Shown: one piece after another, positions 37,415-49,427 of the stretch
Position numbering within the stretch: the first letter of the stretch is position 1
Layout: each line of letters opens with the position of its first letter
From: Elephas maximus indicus
Taxonomy: Eukaryota > Chordata > Mammalia > Proboscidea > Elephantidae
DNA: 64,000 bases
Assembly: GCF_024166365.1 (NCBI RefSeq)
Contig: NC_064819.1
Span: 148,390,793-148,454,792, forward strand
Reading direction: 5' to 3'
Translations under genes and position numbers: made by a program
Notes under the pieces: model-generated
The model's database searches: none
What the model was told of the DNA's origin: nothing
What the model saw: only the letters and a program-made list of their open reading frames with translations

Positions 37415-37670
37415 ACTCTTCAGCATGGTAGCCATTAGGCACATGTAGTTATTTAAATTTAAATTAATTGATATTAAATAAAATTTAAATTTCAGTCCCT
37501 TAGTTATGCTAGCCTTATTTCAAGTGCTCAATAGCTACATGCGGCTAATGGATACTGTTATTAGCAGACAGAGAATACTTACAGCTTTGCAGAAAGTCCT
37601 ACGGACAGTGCTATAGGGTCGCTAGGAGTCGGAATGGACTTGACGGCAGTGGGTTTGGTTTTGTGGTATT
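37415..37670. repeat. hAT-like fragment with AfroSINE 3' end (+) after it
   Basis: 37420-37560 resembles the element at 31231 (TAGCCATTAGGCACATGTAG, TTTCAAGTGCTCAATAGCTA). 37600-37665 is an AfroSINE tail (GGGTCGCTAGGAGTCGGAAT, GACTTGACGGCAGTGGG). Confidence 0.7.
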
Positions 37671-37689
37671 CTAGAATATTCATCCCCAC

Positions 37690-38005
37690 TCTCACCACCC
37701 CTCCCTAGCCTTTATCAAATGGTCTCTCATCTTCACAGCTTCCCTTGGCTCTTTTTCCCTCCTTCATATAACCTTAATCACATCCTCTGATGTTCCCACA
37801 GCTACTTACCTCTGTTTTAATATTTGCCACATTGTGTCACACTTATGTGTTTCTATCTGAGTCTTTGGTGAGGCTCTGAGCTCCCCTAAAAAAGTAATAT
37901 TAAAAAGGAAAAAAAAAACTTTTTCTTGCTCATCACCACATCTCCAGCAACAGAATCTGGCAGGTAAGCAACAAATGCTATATGAAGGGATGAATGAATG
38001 AATAA
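37690..38005 (+). repeat. L2 3' end
   Basis: GCCACATTGTGTCACACTTA and GAATCTGGCAGGTAAGCAAC, then GGGATGAATGAATGAAT. Confidence 0.55.
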
Positions 38006-38548
38006 CTTCCTGTAAATAAACAAATGCATGTGTTAGGTGTTCAGGATGTCATGCACCCCACTCCCACTAGGGTTCTGACAGATGCATCACACACACATGG
38101 AAAACAAAAAGTAGAAGCAAAGTACACTTTTATCAGTCTGGGCGGACGTTAAGCAGAGTTTTTTTGTTTTGTTTTGTTTTATGGTAAAAGCTGGGCTAAG
38201 GAACTCTGTAAGGACTCCTGCTTTCTCTATGCTTCTTCTCCCTAATCTATGCCTGTTTCATCCCTAAGCTCTTAGGTATACCTTACCACTAGTATCTGAG
38301 GAAAAACCAATATAAAGTATTTCCACATGTTCAGAGAAAAAAAGTGAGACAGACAAGAAGGAGTGTGTGTGGCCCACTCATCTAAGTATCCCACCACTAA
38401 GATAGTACCTGCCATCAACATGGCTTTTTTCATAGCAAAGAAGGTTCTTTTCAAAGTGTTGAGTCTCCACCATGATAGCACAACCCTAAACCATGGGGTT
38501 TAGGGAGAACGCTAACGTTCCTTTCTGTAATTTTTTTATTCTGTATTA
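38006..38548. other. non-coding unique sequence
   Basis: A TTTTG run lies at 38160-38180; no gene. Confidence 0.35.
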
Positions 38549-39157
38549 GAAAATGTTATGAATTGAATTATATCCCCCCAAAAAATACATGTTGTAAACC
38601 TTAACCCCTATACATGTGATATGGAGCCCTGGTGGTCCTGTGGTTAAGAGCTTGGCGGCTAACAAAAAGGTTAGTAGTTCAAATCCATCAGCCTCTCCTC
38701 TTGGAAATCCTGTGGGGCAGTTCTACTCTGTCTGAAGGGGTTGCTATGAGTTGGAATTGGCTCAGTGGTAATGGGTTTGGTTTGGTTTAGTTTTGGTTTA
38801 TACATGTGATATAATCCCATCTGAGGATAGAGTTTTCTCTGGTATGTTAATAAGGCTATATCAGGACAGGATGAGTCTCAAGCCAGTCACTTTTGAGATA
38901 TAAAAAAGAGCAGCTTAGGCACAGAAGCAAGCAAGCACAAATGGAAGGGACGATACACACCACATGAAGATCACCAAGGAACCAAGGAACAGCGGTTGAA
39001 AAGAGATAAAGATCTGTCTCCAGAGTCAAGAGAGAGAGCAGGTGCCCTGAATTTGAACTTCTAGCCTCCTAAACTGTAGGAAAATAAATTTCTGTCTGTT
39101 AAAGCCACCCACTAGTGGTATTTTTGTTATAGCGGCACTAAAAAGCCAAGACAGAAT
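38549..39157 (+). mobile_element. MaLR-like solo LTR split by an AfroSINE
   Basis: Starts TGTTATGAATTGAATTATAT and carries AACTTCTAGCCTCCTAAACT, AAATAAATTTCTGTCTGTTA and TTTTTGTTATAGCGGCAC. The layout equals that of 62423-62822 and of 8827-9332. The SINE occupies 38623-38798. Confidence 0.8.
38623..38798 (+). repeat. AfroSINE, plus, perfect 14-bp duplication
   Basis: GGAGCCCTGGTGGTCCTGTG to a GGTTTGGTTTAGTTTTGG tail. TATACATGTGATAT at 38609-38622 recurs exactly at 38799-38812. Confidence 0.96.
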
Positions 39158-40243
39158 ATAATACTTTTTTTCCTAGATAAAAGGATATTTAATGCAATAC
39201 CAACTCATTGCACAGATGTACAACTCATAACTTAGAATTAAGCATATTAGTAACCCAAGACAACAGTCTTTTTAGAGTCATGGGCCCATAACTACCAGGA
39301 TACAATATGCCCTTCACTTTTGAAGCCTGGGCTTCTCTTTCACTCTGTCTCACTGCAATCAATAATATGCATCTGTGGCTAGCTGGATGTCCTAGCTTAC
39401 CTCATGTTATTTGAAGACTAGACTCTAGGGGGTTCCTGCCACAGAAACAGTCAATTCTTGAAGCTCCCTAGATTGAATTATCTCCAAGTTGCATGTAATA
39501 CCTTCTTTCCTTAGGAATATTCCCCCTTTGTATTTACATACCATCCTTGTAGCTTTGGAAGATACCTATAACAAAATATCTACAGCATTGGGAGAAGGAT
39601 CTTATTTAGGTGTTGGCCACAATCCTCTGTTACAAAGCATATGAAAGAAGTTTTTACTTTCCTGCATATTAATGAGGAAGCTACAGTCCTTTGTGTCTCT
39701 ATTGATAATGATTTCACCTAGTTAGGATGTGGGCAATTATCTTTTACACAGCAAATTGGCAGCTCACCATACAAAACCTTTAGATCATCCAAATTTGAGG
39801 TTTCATCCTAGGTCTCTAAAATTAATTTATTTCAACAATTATTCGCACATTTATTCATGTATTCACTCCTTTATTAATCACTTTGTGACTTCCAGTTCGC
39901 CTGGTGCTGTGGCATAAAATAAATGAGCTATAGCTCCCTAGATCATGGATTTCCCATTCTAGCTGGGCTGGTTGATTTCCATGAAAATCAGGTGTTGAGG
40001 GAGATTCCTTCAGAGAAGCACAGAGTGGTGTGACAACATGTTAAAGGGGGAGCTTATTCCTCTTGAAGAAAGGAAGATAGGAGGAATGGAATTTGGGGAA
40101 GGCCTCACTGAGGTATGATTTGAGTAAGTTCCTGAAAAAATGGGCAGGTAGGAGGGGAAGGACATTGAAGACTGAGGGAAAAGTAAGAGGAAGACAAGAA
40201 GCTCGAAAATGCTTGATGTAATTGAAGAGGCTGTCACTGAATT
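39158..40243. other. non-coding unique sequence
   Basis: No gene recognised. 39830-39920 may be a reversed L2 fragment. Confidence 0.35.
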
Positions 40244-40434
40244 AGGTCCCTGAGTGGCACAAAGGGTTTGTCCTCAACTACTAACCTAAAGGTTGGCAGT
40301 TTAAACTCACCCAGTGGCACCACAGAAGAAATAAAGGTTACAGTCAAGAAAACCCTACAGAGCAGTTCTACTTTGCAACACATGGGGTCACTGGGAATCA
40401 GACTCTACAGCAACAAGTTGGTGTTTTTGGTTCA
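40244..40434 (+). repeat. AfroSINE (long subtype), plus
   Basis: AGGTCCCTGAGTGGCACAAA to ACAGCAACAAGTTGGTG. GTCACTGAATT at 40233-40243 recurs at 40435-40445. Confidence 0.94.
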
Positions 40435-40445
40435 GTCACTGAATT

Positions 40446-41576
40446 CGCTGACCATGTCCTCTGAAGCCAGTAAATGAGTCAAAATGGCTAACTCTGAAGA
40501 TCATTTACATCTCCACACATAAAACCTTCATATTTCATCTCTAAAGATGTTCTGGTACTGAATTTTTATGTTTCTGTCTCTACACCCTCTCAATATTCTC
40601 AAGATAAAGCTTAAAAAAAAGTAGGCAGCAGACATTTAAACACGGACAATTTCTATTTTCTCCCTCCCCCCACACACCCATCAAATTCAGAAAAACAAAA
40701 CTAGCAGAAGCTACAAGGGGCCCACCATGATGTTCATTCATTCTGAGCCAACCTTCCCTAAGGCAAAGAACTTTTGGAGCTTCGTCACTTTTCTGGATAG
40801 AAGTGCCTTTTATGATTCCCTTTACTGTTGCCGAGTGAGAGTTTCTATTTTGTATGAAAAACATACGGTTCAACTAATTTTCCCTTGAAACTCACTTAGG
40901 CAAACTAAGAGAAAGGAATCTGCAAATCTCTGCAATCCATTTCACCAAATACCTTTAAGAAAAATGTACAAGAGTTTTCCAAAACCCTAAACATGCAAGG
41001 TTTTCCCTTCCTGCTATTAATAGAGAACTATCTTATTACAGTTCTGTAAACAGAGCCAAATTGAAAAAATTGCATTTAAATGTGTTAGGGTTTCCAAAGA
41101 AAACCACAAAACAAACTCAGAGTTAAGGCGATAATACAGCCCTGTTGTACCTTGGCACAGGAGCAAGCATTTTGCAGTGACCATCTGGGATATGTAACAT
41201 CGTAATAAGGGCAGGGGCACCAGCTCATAGAGAAGCCAAGAAGCAACACTTTTTTTCATGCCAACTATGATACGTTGCAGTGTGAACTTTTTTTTTGGAG
41301 CAGCTCGACTTTTACAAGGCATTTGGAGACACCAAGAGTTTGGTTCAGTGCTATACCCCAAATTCCTACAATACCACTAAGCAAATAGTAGATGCTCAAT
41401 AAATATTTATTGAATGAATAAACATTATAAGTGCCAACCATTTTCTATGATAACACAGAGTTCATGAGGCTTTGTGATCCTTTCACCTTGCCTTAAAAAC
41501 ACTGAAGGATATATAATTTATTCCCCAGAACATTTCAAGGTGTATGTGTGTGGGGAGGGGGGTGATGTATCAAGTA
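40446..41576. other. non-coding; L2 scrap at 41385-41425
   Basis: ATGCTCAATAAATATTTATT at about 41390 is L2-like. The 114-codon minus ORF at 41017-41361 has no recognisable domain and is not called. Confidence 0.4.
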
Positions 41577-41577
41577 G

Positions 41578-41752
41578 TAGAGCCCTGGTGGTGCAGTGGT
41601 TAACAGCTCAGCGGCTAACCAAAAGGTCAGCAGTTCAAATCCACCAGATGCTCCTTAGAAACCCTATGGGGCAGTTCTACTCTGTCCTATAGGGTTGCTA
41701 TGAGTTGGAATTCACTCGATGGCAACGGGTTTGGTTTGGTTTGGTTTTGGTA
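41578..41752 (+). repeat. AfroSINE, plus
   Basis: AGAGCCCTGGTGGTGCAGTG to CGATGGCAACGGGTTTGG, with a (GGTTT) tail. Close to the family consensus; no clear duplication. Confidence 0.93.
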
Positions 41753-41799
41753 TTACATTTATACATCCAAAAAGCACTTTAAAAATGCACTTCCACTAC

Positions 41800-43250
41800 T
41801 ACTACTGAGAATGTAGAAGGGCAGATTAAAAGAATTTATCAAAATGTCTTTGCCCTGACACCAAAAGCACAGCATCAAAAATAAATAAACAAATAAATTA
41901 GGCATCACCAAAATTAAAAACGTCTGTGCTGTGAAGGACACTATCCAGAAAGTGAAAAGATAGCCCACAGAATGGGAGAAAATGATTTGTGAATCGTATA
42001 TCTGATAAGAAACTTGTTTCTAGAATACATAATGAACTCTAAAACCTCAATAACGAAAAGAAAAATAACCCAATTAAAAATGGGCAAAGGATGTGTATAG
42101 ACATTTCTCCAAAGAATAAATACAAATAGCCAATAAAGACATGAACTCTTCAGACAGGGATTGGACTGGACAATGGGTTGGAGAGGAGTGAGCTTCTTGG
42201 ATCAGGTGGACACTTGAGACTATGTTTGCATCTCCTCCCTGGGGGGGTAGATGAGAGGGCAGAGGGGGTTAGAAGCTGGCGAATTGGACACGAAAAGAGA
42301 GAGTGGAGGGAGGGAGCCGGCTGTCTTATTAGGAGGAGAGCAATTGGGAGTATGTAGCGAGGTGTATATAAGTTTTTGTGCAAGAAACTGCCTTGATTTG
42401 TAAACTTTCACTTAAAGCACAATAAAAATTAAAAAAAAAAAAAGAGAGAGACATGAAAAGCTGCTCAATAGCTTCAGTCATCATGGAAATGCAAATCGAA
42501 ACCACAGTGAGATGCCACTTCATACCCACTAGGATGGTTAGAATCAAAAAGCCTAATAATAACAAGTGCTGATGAGGATGTGGAGAAATCAGAGCCTTCA
42601 TACACTGCTAGTGGGAATGTAAAGGGGTAGCAGTACGGAAAACAATCTGACGGTTACTCAAATTTTACCATATGACCCAGCAGTTCCAATCCTAGGTATG
42701 CACCCAAGAGAAATGAAACATAAGCCCATACAAAAACTGGTACACAAATATTTATAAAAGCATTATTCATAATAGTCAAAGAGTGGAAGCAACTCAACTG
42801 TTCATCAACTGATGAATGGATACATAAAATGTGGTATATCCATGCAATGGACAATAGCCCATTTAGCAATAAAAAGAAATATGGTGATACAGGCTACAAC
42901 ATGGACGAATTTTGAAAACATTATGCTAAGTGAAAGACACCAGTTACAAATAACTACATATTATATGATTCTATCTATATAAAACGTCCAGAACAGGCAA
43001 ATCTATAGAGACAGAAAGTAGATTAGTTGTTGCCTAGGGCTAGGGTCAGAGAGGCTCGGATAGAGGGAAAAGGGGAATGACTGCTAATGGGTTCGAAGTT
43101 TTTTGGGAGAGTGATAAAAATGTTCTAAAACTGATGATAGTGACAGGTGATGGTTGTGCAATTCTTGCATATACTAAAAATCATTGTTCACTTTAAATAG
43201 GTAAATTGTATGGTATATGAATTATATCTTAGTGAAGCTGTTATTTTTAA
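41800..43250 (+). mobile_element. old LINE-1 (L1M-type) ORF2 3' end and 3' UTR
   Basis: Ordered L1 phrases: GAAAGGACACTATCCAG-like, AATGGGCAAAGGATGTGTAT, GGAAATGCAAATCGAAACCA, ATGACCCAGCAGTTCCAATC, ATGAATGGATACATAAAATG, AAACATTATGCTAAGTGAAA, GATAAAAATGTTCTAAAACT. Interrupted at 42146-42448 by a younger L1 3' end. Frames destroyed. Confidence 0.85.
42146..42448 (+). mobile_element. short LINE-1 3' end inserted in the older L1
   Basis: CAGGTGGACACTTGAGACTA through GGTGTATATAAGTTTTTGTG and CACTTAAAGCACAATAAAAA to an A-tail. AGACATGAA at 42137-42145 recurs at 42449-42457. The old L1 reads through once the insert is removed. Confidence 0.88.
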
Positions 43251-44424
43251 AAATGTGTTGGCCTATATTATCAAGTCATTTCAGTGACGTGATGAATATG
43301 ATAAGACATGGAAGAAGGATGCGTGTGTTGATCCAGCCTTGTATAAATTTAATAAACTGCAGAGTAATCAACTGCTTCATATTATTGTATCTGAGTCTTA
43401 GCATGAATAAAATCCTGTAAAAAAAAAAAAGTGTTTTCTCAATGAAGACTTAAATATATTTTCAATGAACTTGAAATGATCTCTAGATGTTTTACTAGAT
43501 GTCATACTAAAAGGAAATTTTATTCAATAATTTTTTCTGTTCACTATAAAGATGCAAATATATTATTAAGTACAGCTTCCTTCAAATAATAAAATGCTTA
43601 AATATGCCCTACATATTATGCATTTAAAAGTTAAATTCTAAGCAATCCAATAAATTTAGAATAACCCTCATGGTATTATGTTCTTTGTAACATATTTACT
43701 TCCAAAAGATATAACAGTTTTATAAAACTATTTTCTTAATATTAAGCTAAATATTATAACTAGGATCATACGAATTTGAAAGACTACAGATCATCTAGTC
43801 TCAGCCTCTCCTTTCATACATAAGAAAACTAAGACCCAAAGTGGTTACATTTTTTGCCCAAAATTATGACTGAAAAACCCACAGTTTGAAATCGAGTTCC
43901 CTAATCCCCAAGGCAATGATGTTCTTACTACACCAAATTTCAAAGAAAAGAAAATTTTTCATTTGAAAATCTATCAGCATGGAGAATACTGAATTTTTGT
44001 AAAAAAAAAAAAAAAAAAACTTCTTTTTTTTTAATTGGATGTTACTATACTTGAATGTATATTATTCACTCATTTGTACCACCGAAAGTGTTCGTTTTTA
44101 AGCTTTGAGTTCCTAGAATGCTGGAATCCTGCATTTGTAGTGAACTTTTCACATATTGAACCTCACTTTCAACTTATCCAAGCACTTACTTTTTAAGGAT
44201 GATGATCAATGAAGATTAAAATACAATCTGTTTAAACAAAATTATTTCATTCCCAATGGAAGGCTTAGGAAAACTTTCATGCAAGCGGCCAATAAACTCC
44301 CCCATGAGAAAACCCAGCACTAAGCTACACTTTGAAATTAAGGAATTCTTTACAAACTTCCCTAAGAGAACATTGGTGTAGCCTCTACCAACTCTACCAT
44401 GACTCCTGAAAGAAGTTCATGAAA
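43251..44424. other. non-coding AT-rich; MIR scrap
   Basis: 43790-43935 is a reversed MIR-like fragment (AAGAAAACTAAGACCCAAAG). A-run at 44001-44019. No gene. Confidence 0.45.
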
Positions 44425-45300
44425 TCTTTCTTTTTTTTAATTTTGCTTTAGGTGAAGGTTTACAAAGCAAATTAGTTTCTCATTAAACAATTAATACACA
44501 TATTGTTTTGCGGCATTGATTGCCAACCCTCAGACATGTCAGCACTCCCCTCTTCTCAACCTTGGGTTTCCCGTTTCCATTCACCCAGCTTTCCTATCCC
44601 CTCCTGCCTTCTCGTCCTTGCTCCTGGGCTGGTGTACCCATTAAGTCTCATATACACAGTTGAACTCCATGTATCACTGTTGGTTTTATACTCCCGTCTA
44701 ATCTTTGGCTGCAGGGTGAACCTCAGGACTGATTTCAGCACTGAGTTAAAAGGGTGTCCGGGGGCCATACTCTCGTGCTTTCTCCAGGCTCTGCCAGACC
44801 AGTAAGTCTAGGCTTTTTTTTGTGAGCTAGAATTTTGTTCTACATTTTTCTCCAGCTCCGTCCAGGACCCTCTATTGCAATCCCTGTCAGAGCAGTCAGT
44901 GGTGGTAGCTGGTTACCAACTAGTTGTGCTGGACTCAGTCTGGTGGAGGCTGTGGTACTTGTGGTCCATTAGTCCTTTGGACTAATCTTTTCCTTGTGTC
45001 TTTGGTTTTCTTTGTTCTCTCTCACTCCAGATGGGGTGGGACCAGTAGAGTATCTTAGATGGTCATTCACAAGCTTTTAAAGTCCCAGACACTACTCATC
45101 AAATCAGATGTACAGAATTTTCTTTATAAACTATGTTATGCCAATTGAGCTAGATGTCCCCTGAGACCATGGTCCCCAGCCCTCAGCCCAGTAACCAGGT
45201 CCCTCAGGGAGTCTGGATTTGTCTGTGAAGCTTCTATGACTTTGCCTTGATCAAGTTGTGCTGACTTCCCCAGTATTGCGTACTGCCTTACCCTTCATCA
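44425..45300 (-). mobile_element. LINE-1 3' UTR, minus (afrotherian type)
   Basis: Reversed, it runs GGGGAAGTCAGCACAACTTG, CTCAGGGGACATCTAGCTCA, GGACTTTAAAAGCTTGTGAA, CCAGGAGCAAGGACGAGAAG, then AAACCTTCACCTAAAGC and an A-rich tail. Homologous phrases occur in the 3' UTR of the L1 at 18570-22075 and at 30190-30560. Confidence 0.85.
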
Positions 45301-45309
45301 GAGTTACCA

Positions 45310-45383
45310 CTTACCTGGTGGATTGGAACTGCCAACATTTTGGTTAATAGCCAAATCCTTAACCATTGTGCCACCAGGGCTCC
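45310..45383 (-). repeat. AfroSINE head half, minus
   Basis: CCTGGTGGATTGGAACTGCC to TTGTGCCACCAGGGCTCC; the 3' half is absent. Confidence 0.85.
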
Positions 45384-46379
45384 GTCTATTGACTAGTGTT
45401 TTTCCCTCCCTACCTCTCCCCTTCCTTGTAACCATCAAAGATTATTTCTGTGTGCAAACCTTTTCATGAGTTTTTGTAATAGTGTTTTCATACAGTATTT
45501 GTCCTTTTATGATTGACTTCTTTGTAATGGTTCTGCATCAGGATTTCATGCGAATCTGGTTTGATTAGGGATCCCTGTTCTTGCACTTTCTCCTCCCCAT
45601 CCACTCCTCTCCAGAATTGCCTTGATCTAGAAATGACTCTCTTTTCCCCTAATCAAACCTCCACTTATCTCCAAAGCTGTTTTTTTAAATCTATTTCACA
45701 CTAAGGTATGAGTTGCTGATAGATTGAAGTCTTGGGGGAAGGGAAACGTTTGTATTTTAAAAGTGAGATTTCTTGCTCAAATTCTAATTAAAGAGTCTAA
45801 GTGTGATCCTTTGCTATATAGGCAACACTGTACCCCAATCCTCTCTGGGGTCACCAAGGTCTCCTGACCCTCTACATTCCAGAAATCAGGGGTCAGCAAC
45901 TGGAAGTCCCACTAGTGAAAAGTTGTTGATCTTTGGGAGGGAGCTTGTATGGAAGCAAGTGTTAATTTTCAAAATGTGACTGGTCATGATAGCAGCGACC
46001 TCACCCCATCTTGACATCCCTTGGAATGTTTTCTAGTCAAGGGGCCTAGAAGTGATCTGTCATCACTGGTCAATAGTGCAAGCAACTCATTCTTGTATCC
46101 CTGCCCTTCTCCTCCGGACTGGAAACAACACATACCACCTCCACCCTCCCCCCTCACATTAGAATTTTCATGTGTTCAACATTTGTCGGGGCTTTCACCT
46201 CCAAGGACATGGTCAACAACCAAGAAATTATATTTAACACATGAAAAAGGGACAACAGGGCCATTTCTCCCTGCCTTATAATTGAGAGCTACAGAATTTG
46301 TGTTTGGGTTATGCATGTGTGTACTTATTCTTAGAACAACATTTACAGACACTTTAAATGATCGTCCTGTAAGATCATA
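45384..46379. other. non-coding, downstream flank of TBX18
   Basis: 45384-45640 may continue the antisense L1 3' UTR (TTTTCATGAGTTTTTGTAAT). The rest has no gene. Confidence 0.35.
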
Positions 46380-48702
46380 AAAGGGTTTAATAACATACTT
46401 TAATATAATTTCTTAAGTACTTTTTAATAAAATACAGATATATAATTACAATTATCAATGTATATGTCATTTAATGCAATAAAAGGCTAGTCTTTGAAAT
46501 GACATGGTGATTAATATTTACAGTAAAAACCTAAAGGCAATAACATTTGTACAATATTGCTAAATTTTATCCAAAAATATTAATAAAAAATTATACTCGT
46601 ATTGTGATGTCATCTCAAATTACCAACAGCAAAAAGGAAAATTCTCTCCTTATAGTACATATGGGCATAAATCATAACTTTCCATGTTTTCTCAAGATGG
46701 AAAACTCTCTTGTTCTCTTTGAAAGACATCAAGCGTGAAGGCTGAGATGTACTCATGAGGACTTTTCTCATTCTCAAAGCCTTTTTCCAAATCTTTTGTC
46801 AAGCTATTAATACCACACACAAACATCTTACATAGATCTACCAATTGCAAATGTTTTATTTCCCCGTGTGCTAATCTTAAATTAAAAATCAATACTAATT
46901 TGATGAGTTGTTACAGAATCCATAAGGAAATTTGCCAATATCTTCAAATGCAAGTCACATCCTTTGTAAATTCTATTCCAATAGTATATTCGCCCTAAAT
47001 AACTAACAGTTATGCTATTATAAAGTAAAGAAGCAAATCAGGAGCTACACCCTTTTGCCATCCCAATTAGGGATGAGTTAAAGCAACTTGGCTTACCAAT
47101 GAATAGAAATCATACCCTTTTAGCTTGTCAGATAAATGAAATATTGTGTTACTGGGCAGACACATTATTTTAGTTTCTCACCAGATGTATGGTGATGTTC
47201 CTCACCACTCATTCTTAGCCTTTTCTATTCATCTCATAATGTGCTACGTAAGTTCCTTGCTTTTAAATCTTAAATCACATACACATTATTTTCAGGAGTT
47301 TTTAAAAAGCGAATGCTGTTTTTCATTTCTTCAGTTTTGAGGTTAAAAATGCTGTTGAGTTTTAAAGTTTTATAGTCCTTTTATCATAATTAGTATCTTC
47401 CTCCTTAGTCCTCCAAGAGGGCCTTTATAATAATGGGCTTTGGCCTTTGCACTACAACTCCCAAAAGACAGATTGCTGAAGATAACCCCCTGAAATTCCT
47501 TACAGTGTTATTTAACGCCATAAAGGCCTAGGATGTATCTGTTTGGGGACGACTCAGACAGAGGGGTAAGGTTAAGAAGCGGGGGAGGTCTCAAGTTGTA
47601 GGAGTTATGAGACATAAATAGAAGCACAAATATCGTTTTCCTTACTTATAGACCATGGGTCAGGAATCTCAAAAGAAGAGGGAAAACATCTCCTGAACGA
47701 AAAAACAAACTACATAAAAACCTAAGGAATAGCTGACAATATGATTCTTCTTGATTTAAAAGATGGATGTTTCTCATTGGAATCACAGAATCTGATGAGA
47801 ATTTATTTTCATTTTGCCATTCCATTCAAGTCATATATTCCTTCCCTTTTGAAAATCAGAATTTAGTAATGTTTACAGAACATTCTTTAATGGTCTATTT
47901 GATCAACTAAATAAAACAAGAAATCATAATACTGGAAATATATTCTCTGCAGATGAATAAGTGCCTCTTACGTGTCCAATGGAAAGTGACAAAAAAAAAA
48001 AAAAAACCACAAAAACCAGGCAAGTCTCTCACCTTTCTTAAGAAGATAACAACAATTATTATGGGTTGTGAGTTTTTACAGACCCAAGGTCATAGAATAT
48101 CTGTGGTAAATAAGAACAAGCACGAACACAAAAGCTAATCCTTCGTGATTATAAATACCTCATATCTAATACTAACAACTTCAGCCGGCTTTTGCATTTA
48201 AGGTTCTCACACATACTGTGTCCAAGAATAACAGAAATCATAGGACTCTATGCTGGTTACTGCTGGTTATCAACACTGAAGTATGAGACTGTTTAAAGAA
48301 TTTTTCTTATAAATTAAGTTACAAGTCTTAGTCTGGTTAGTATCATAGCCAAATTTTATCCTTTGTTTTTTAAAAAAGTCTAAGAACACGGGTTAAACAT
48401 ACTACATTTATGCCAGTACTCTGTGCAACTGGATGAACTAGGGGAAAAAATCAAGGGAGGGTGTGGTTTTGTAGGCTGCAGAATTCCACATGCTATGTTA
48501 TGTATGTACAGTATACATATATACCAACAGATAATCACAATCTCACCACGAGAAAGTAAAAAGCTCAATGAGCCTTCATTTCCTATTATATGTACATTTT
48601 ACAAGCTATAGATAGATTCTTCCATATTGCTTCAAAAAAAAAAGGAAAAAGAAGAAAAAATACATTAGACAAATTCAAACATAGTTTAACTTTAAGGCTT
48701 CA
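46380..48702 (-). other. TBX18: TBX18 3' UTR and downstream flank (3' end not fixed)
   Basis: AT-rich, no recognisable young SINE or L1, consistent with a long 3' UTR. On the minus strand AATAAA hexamers lie at 47807-47802 and 46860-46855, and an ATTAAA at 46391-46386. Any of these could direct polyadenylation. The true end cannot be decided from sequence alone; cDNA or poly(A) site data would settle it. There is no competing ORF of note. Confidence 0.55.
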
Positions 48703-49427
48703 TCAGACCATATGTGCAGACACTTGAGATGATGATAGAGTTAAGCTTCCTAGGGTCCTAGAGTCAAAGAAATTCTGCTGACCCCCACTGCTAAGCAAGT
48801 GCACTCCTTCCACAGGAGGTAACATCTGCCGATCGGTCATGGTTCCACTCGGTGAGGACCCCAAGAAACTTCCTTGGGAAGAAACAATTTTCTCAGGACT
48901 GGCAGCCAGTTTGGGGGATGTAGAGAAGTTATATCCATATAAGGCACAGGGGCTGTGTAACCTGAACGTGTTATAGGAACCCTGATGGGTCTGGTTAGTA
49001 GCAAAGGCATTGCTGGATGGTGAAGGCATGATATACTGGAGCTGGGGGGACATCCCCGAAATCTGCATGGACAAGCTGGTCTGTGGGCAGCTGAAGGTGT
49101 CCCCATCACTGGCACCCATAGACATGTTCACAGAGGCACTGCTGCTCACACCCACATAGGAGGGAGTCCTGGGGGGTGCAAACGTCTCGCTTGTCTGGCT
49201 GGTGAGCCTGTTGTAGGTCTCGGCCAAGGATGTGCTGTACCGGTTCAGGGTCAGGCCCGAGCGGGCACAGGCAGAGTAGTCAGCCGGGGATAGACTACAC
49301 AGCTGGCTGGTATTGGGCCCCAAATGGAAGGCAGGAGAGGAGCAAGGGGAGCCAGACAGAAGATGAGGGTGGGTGGCAGGAACACCATTCCCAGAACTTT
49401 GGAGTAAGGTGGCCGAACTTGTATTTC
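48703..49427 (-). CDS. TBX18: TBX18 terminal coding exon; fits exon 8 of 8
   Basis: 725 nt including the TGA stop at 48705-48703; 240 residues plus the last two bases of a split Gly codon. The acceptor is GGTAG at 49432-49428, preceded by an almost pure T tract on the minus strand. The encoded domain is rich in Ser, Thr, Pro, Gln and Asn with few charged residues. Seen: [20 protein letters not shown] at the start, [59 protein letters not shown], and [20 protein letters not shown] at the end. This is the usual low-complexity regulatory tail of TBX18. The reading frame stays open into the intron as far as 49590, but that upstream part is intronic. Confidence 0.97.

Noticed and set aside
41017-41361. 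114-codon minus ORF
   Set aside because: No recognisable domain, no supporting context, and a length expected by chance in 64 kb.
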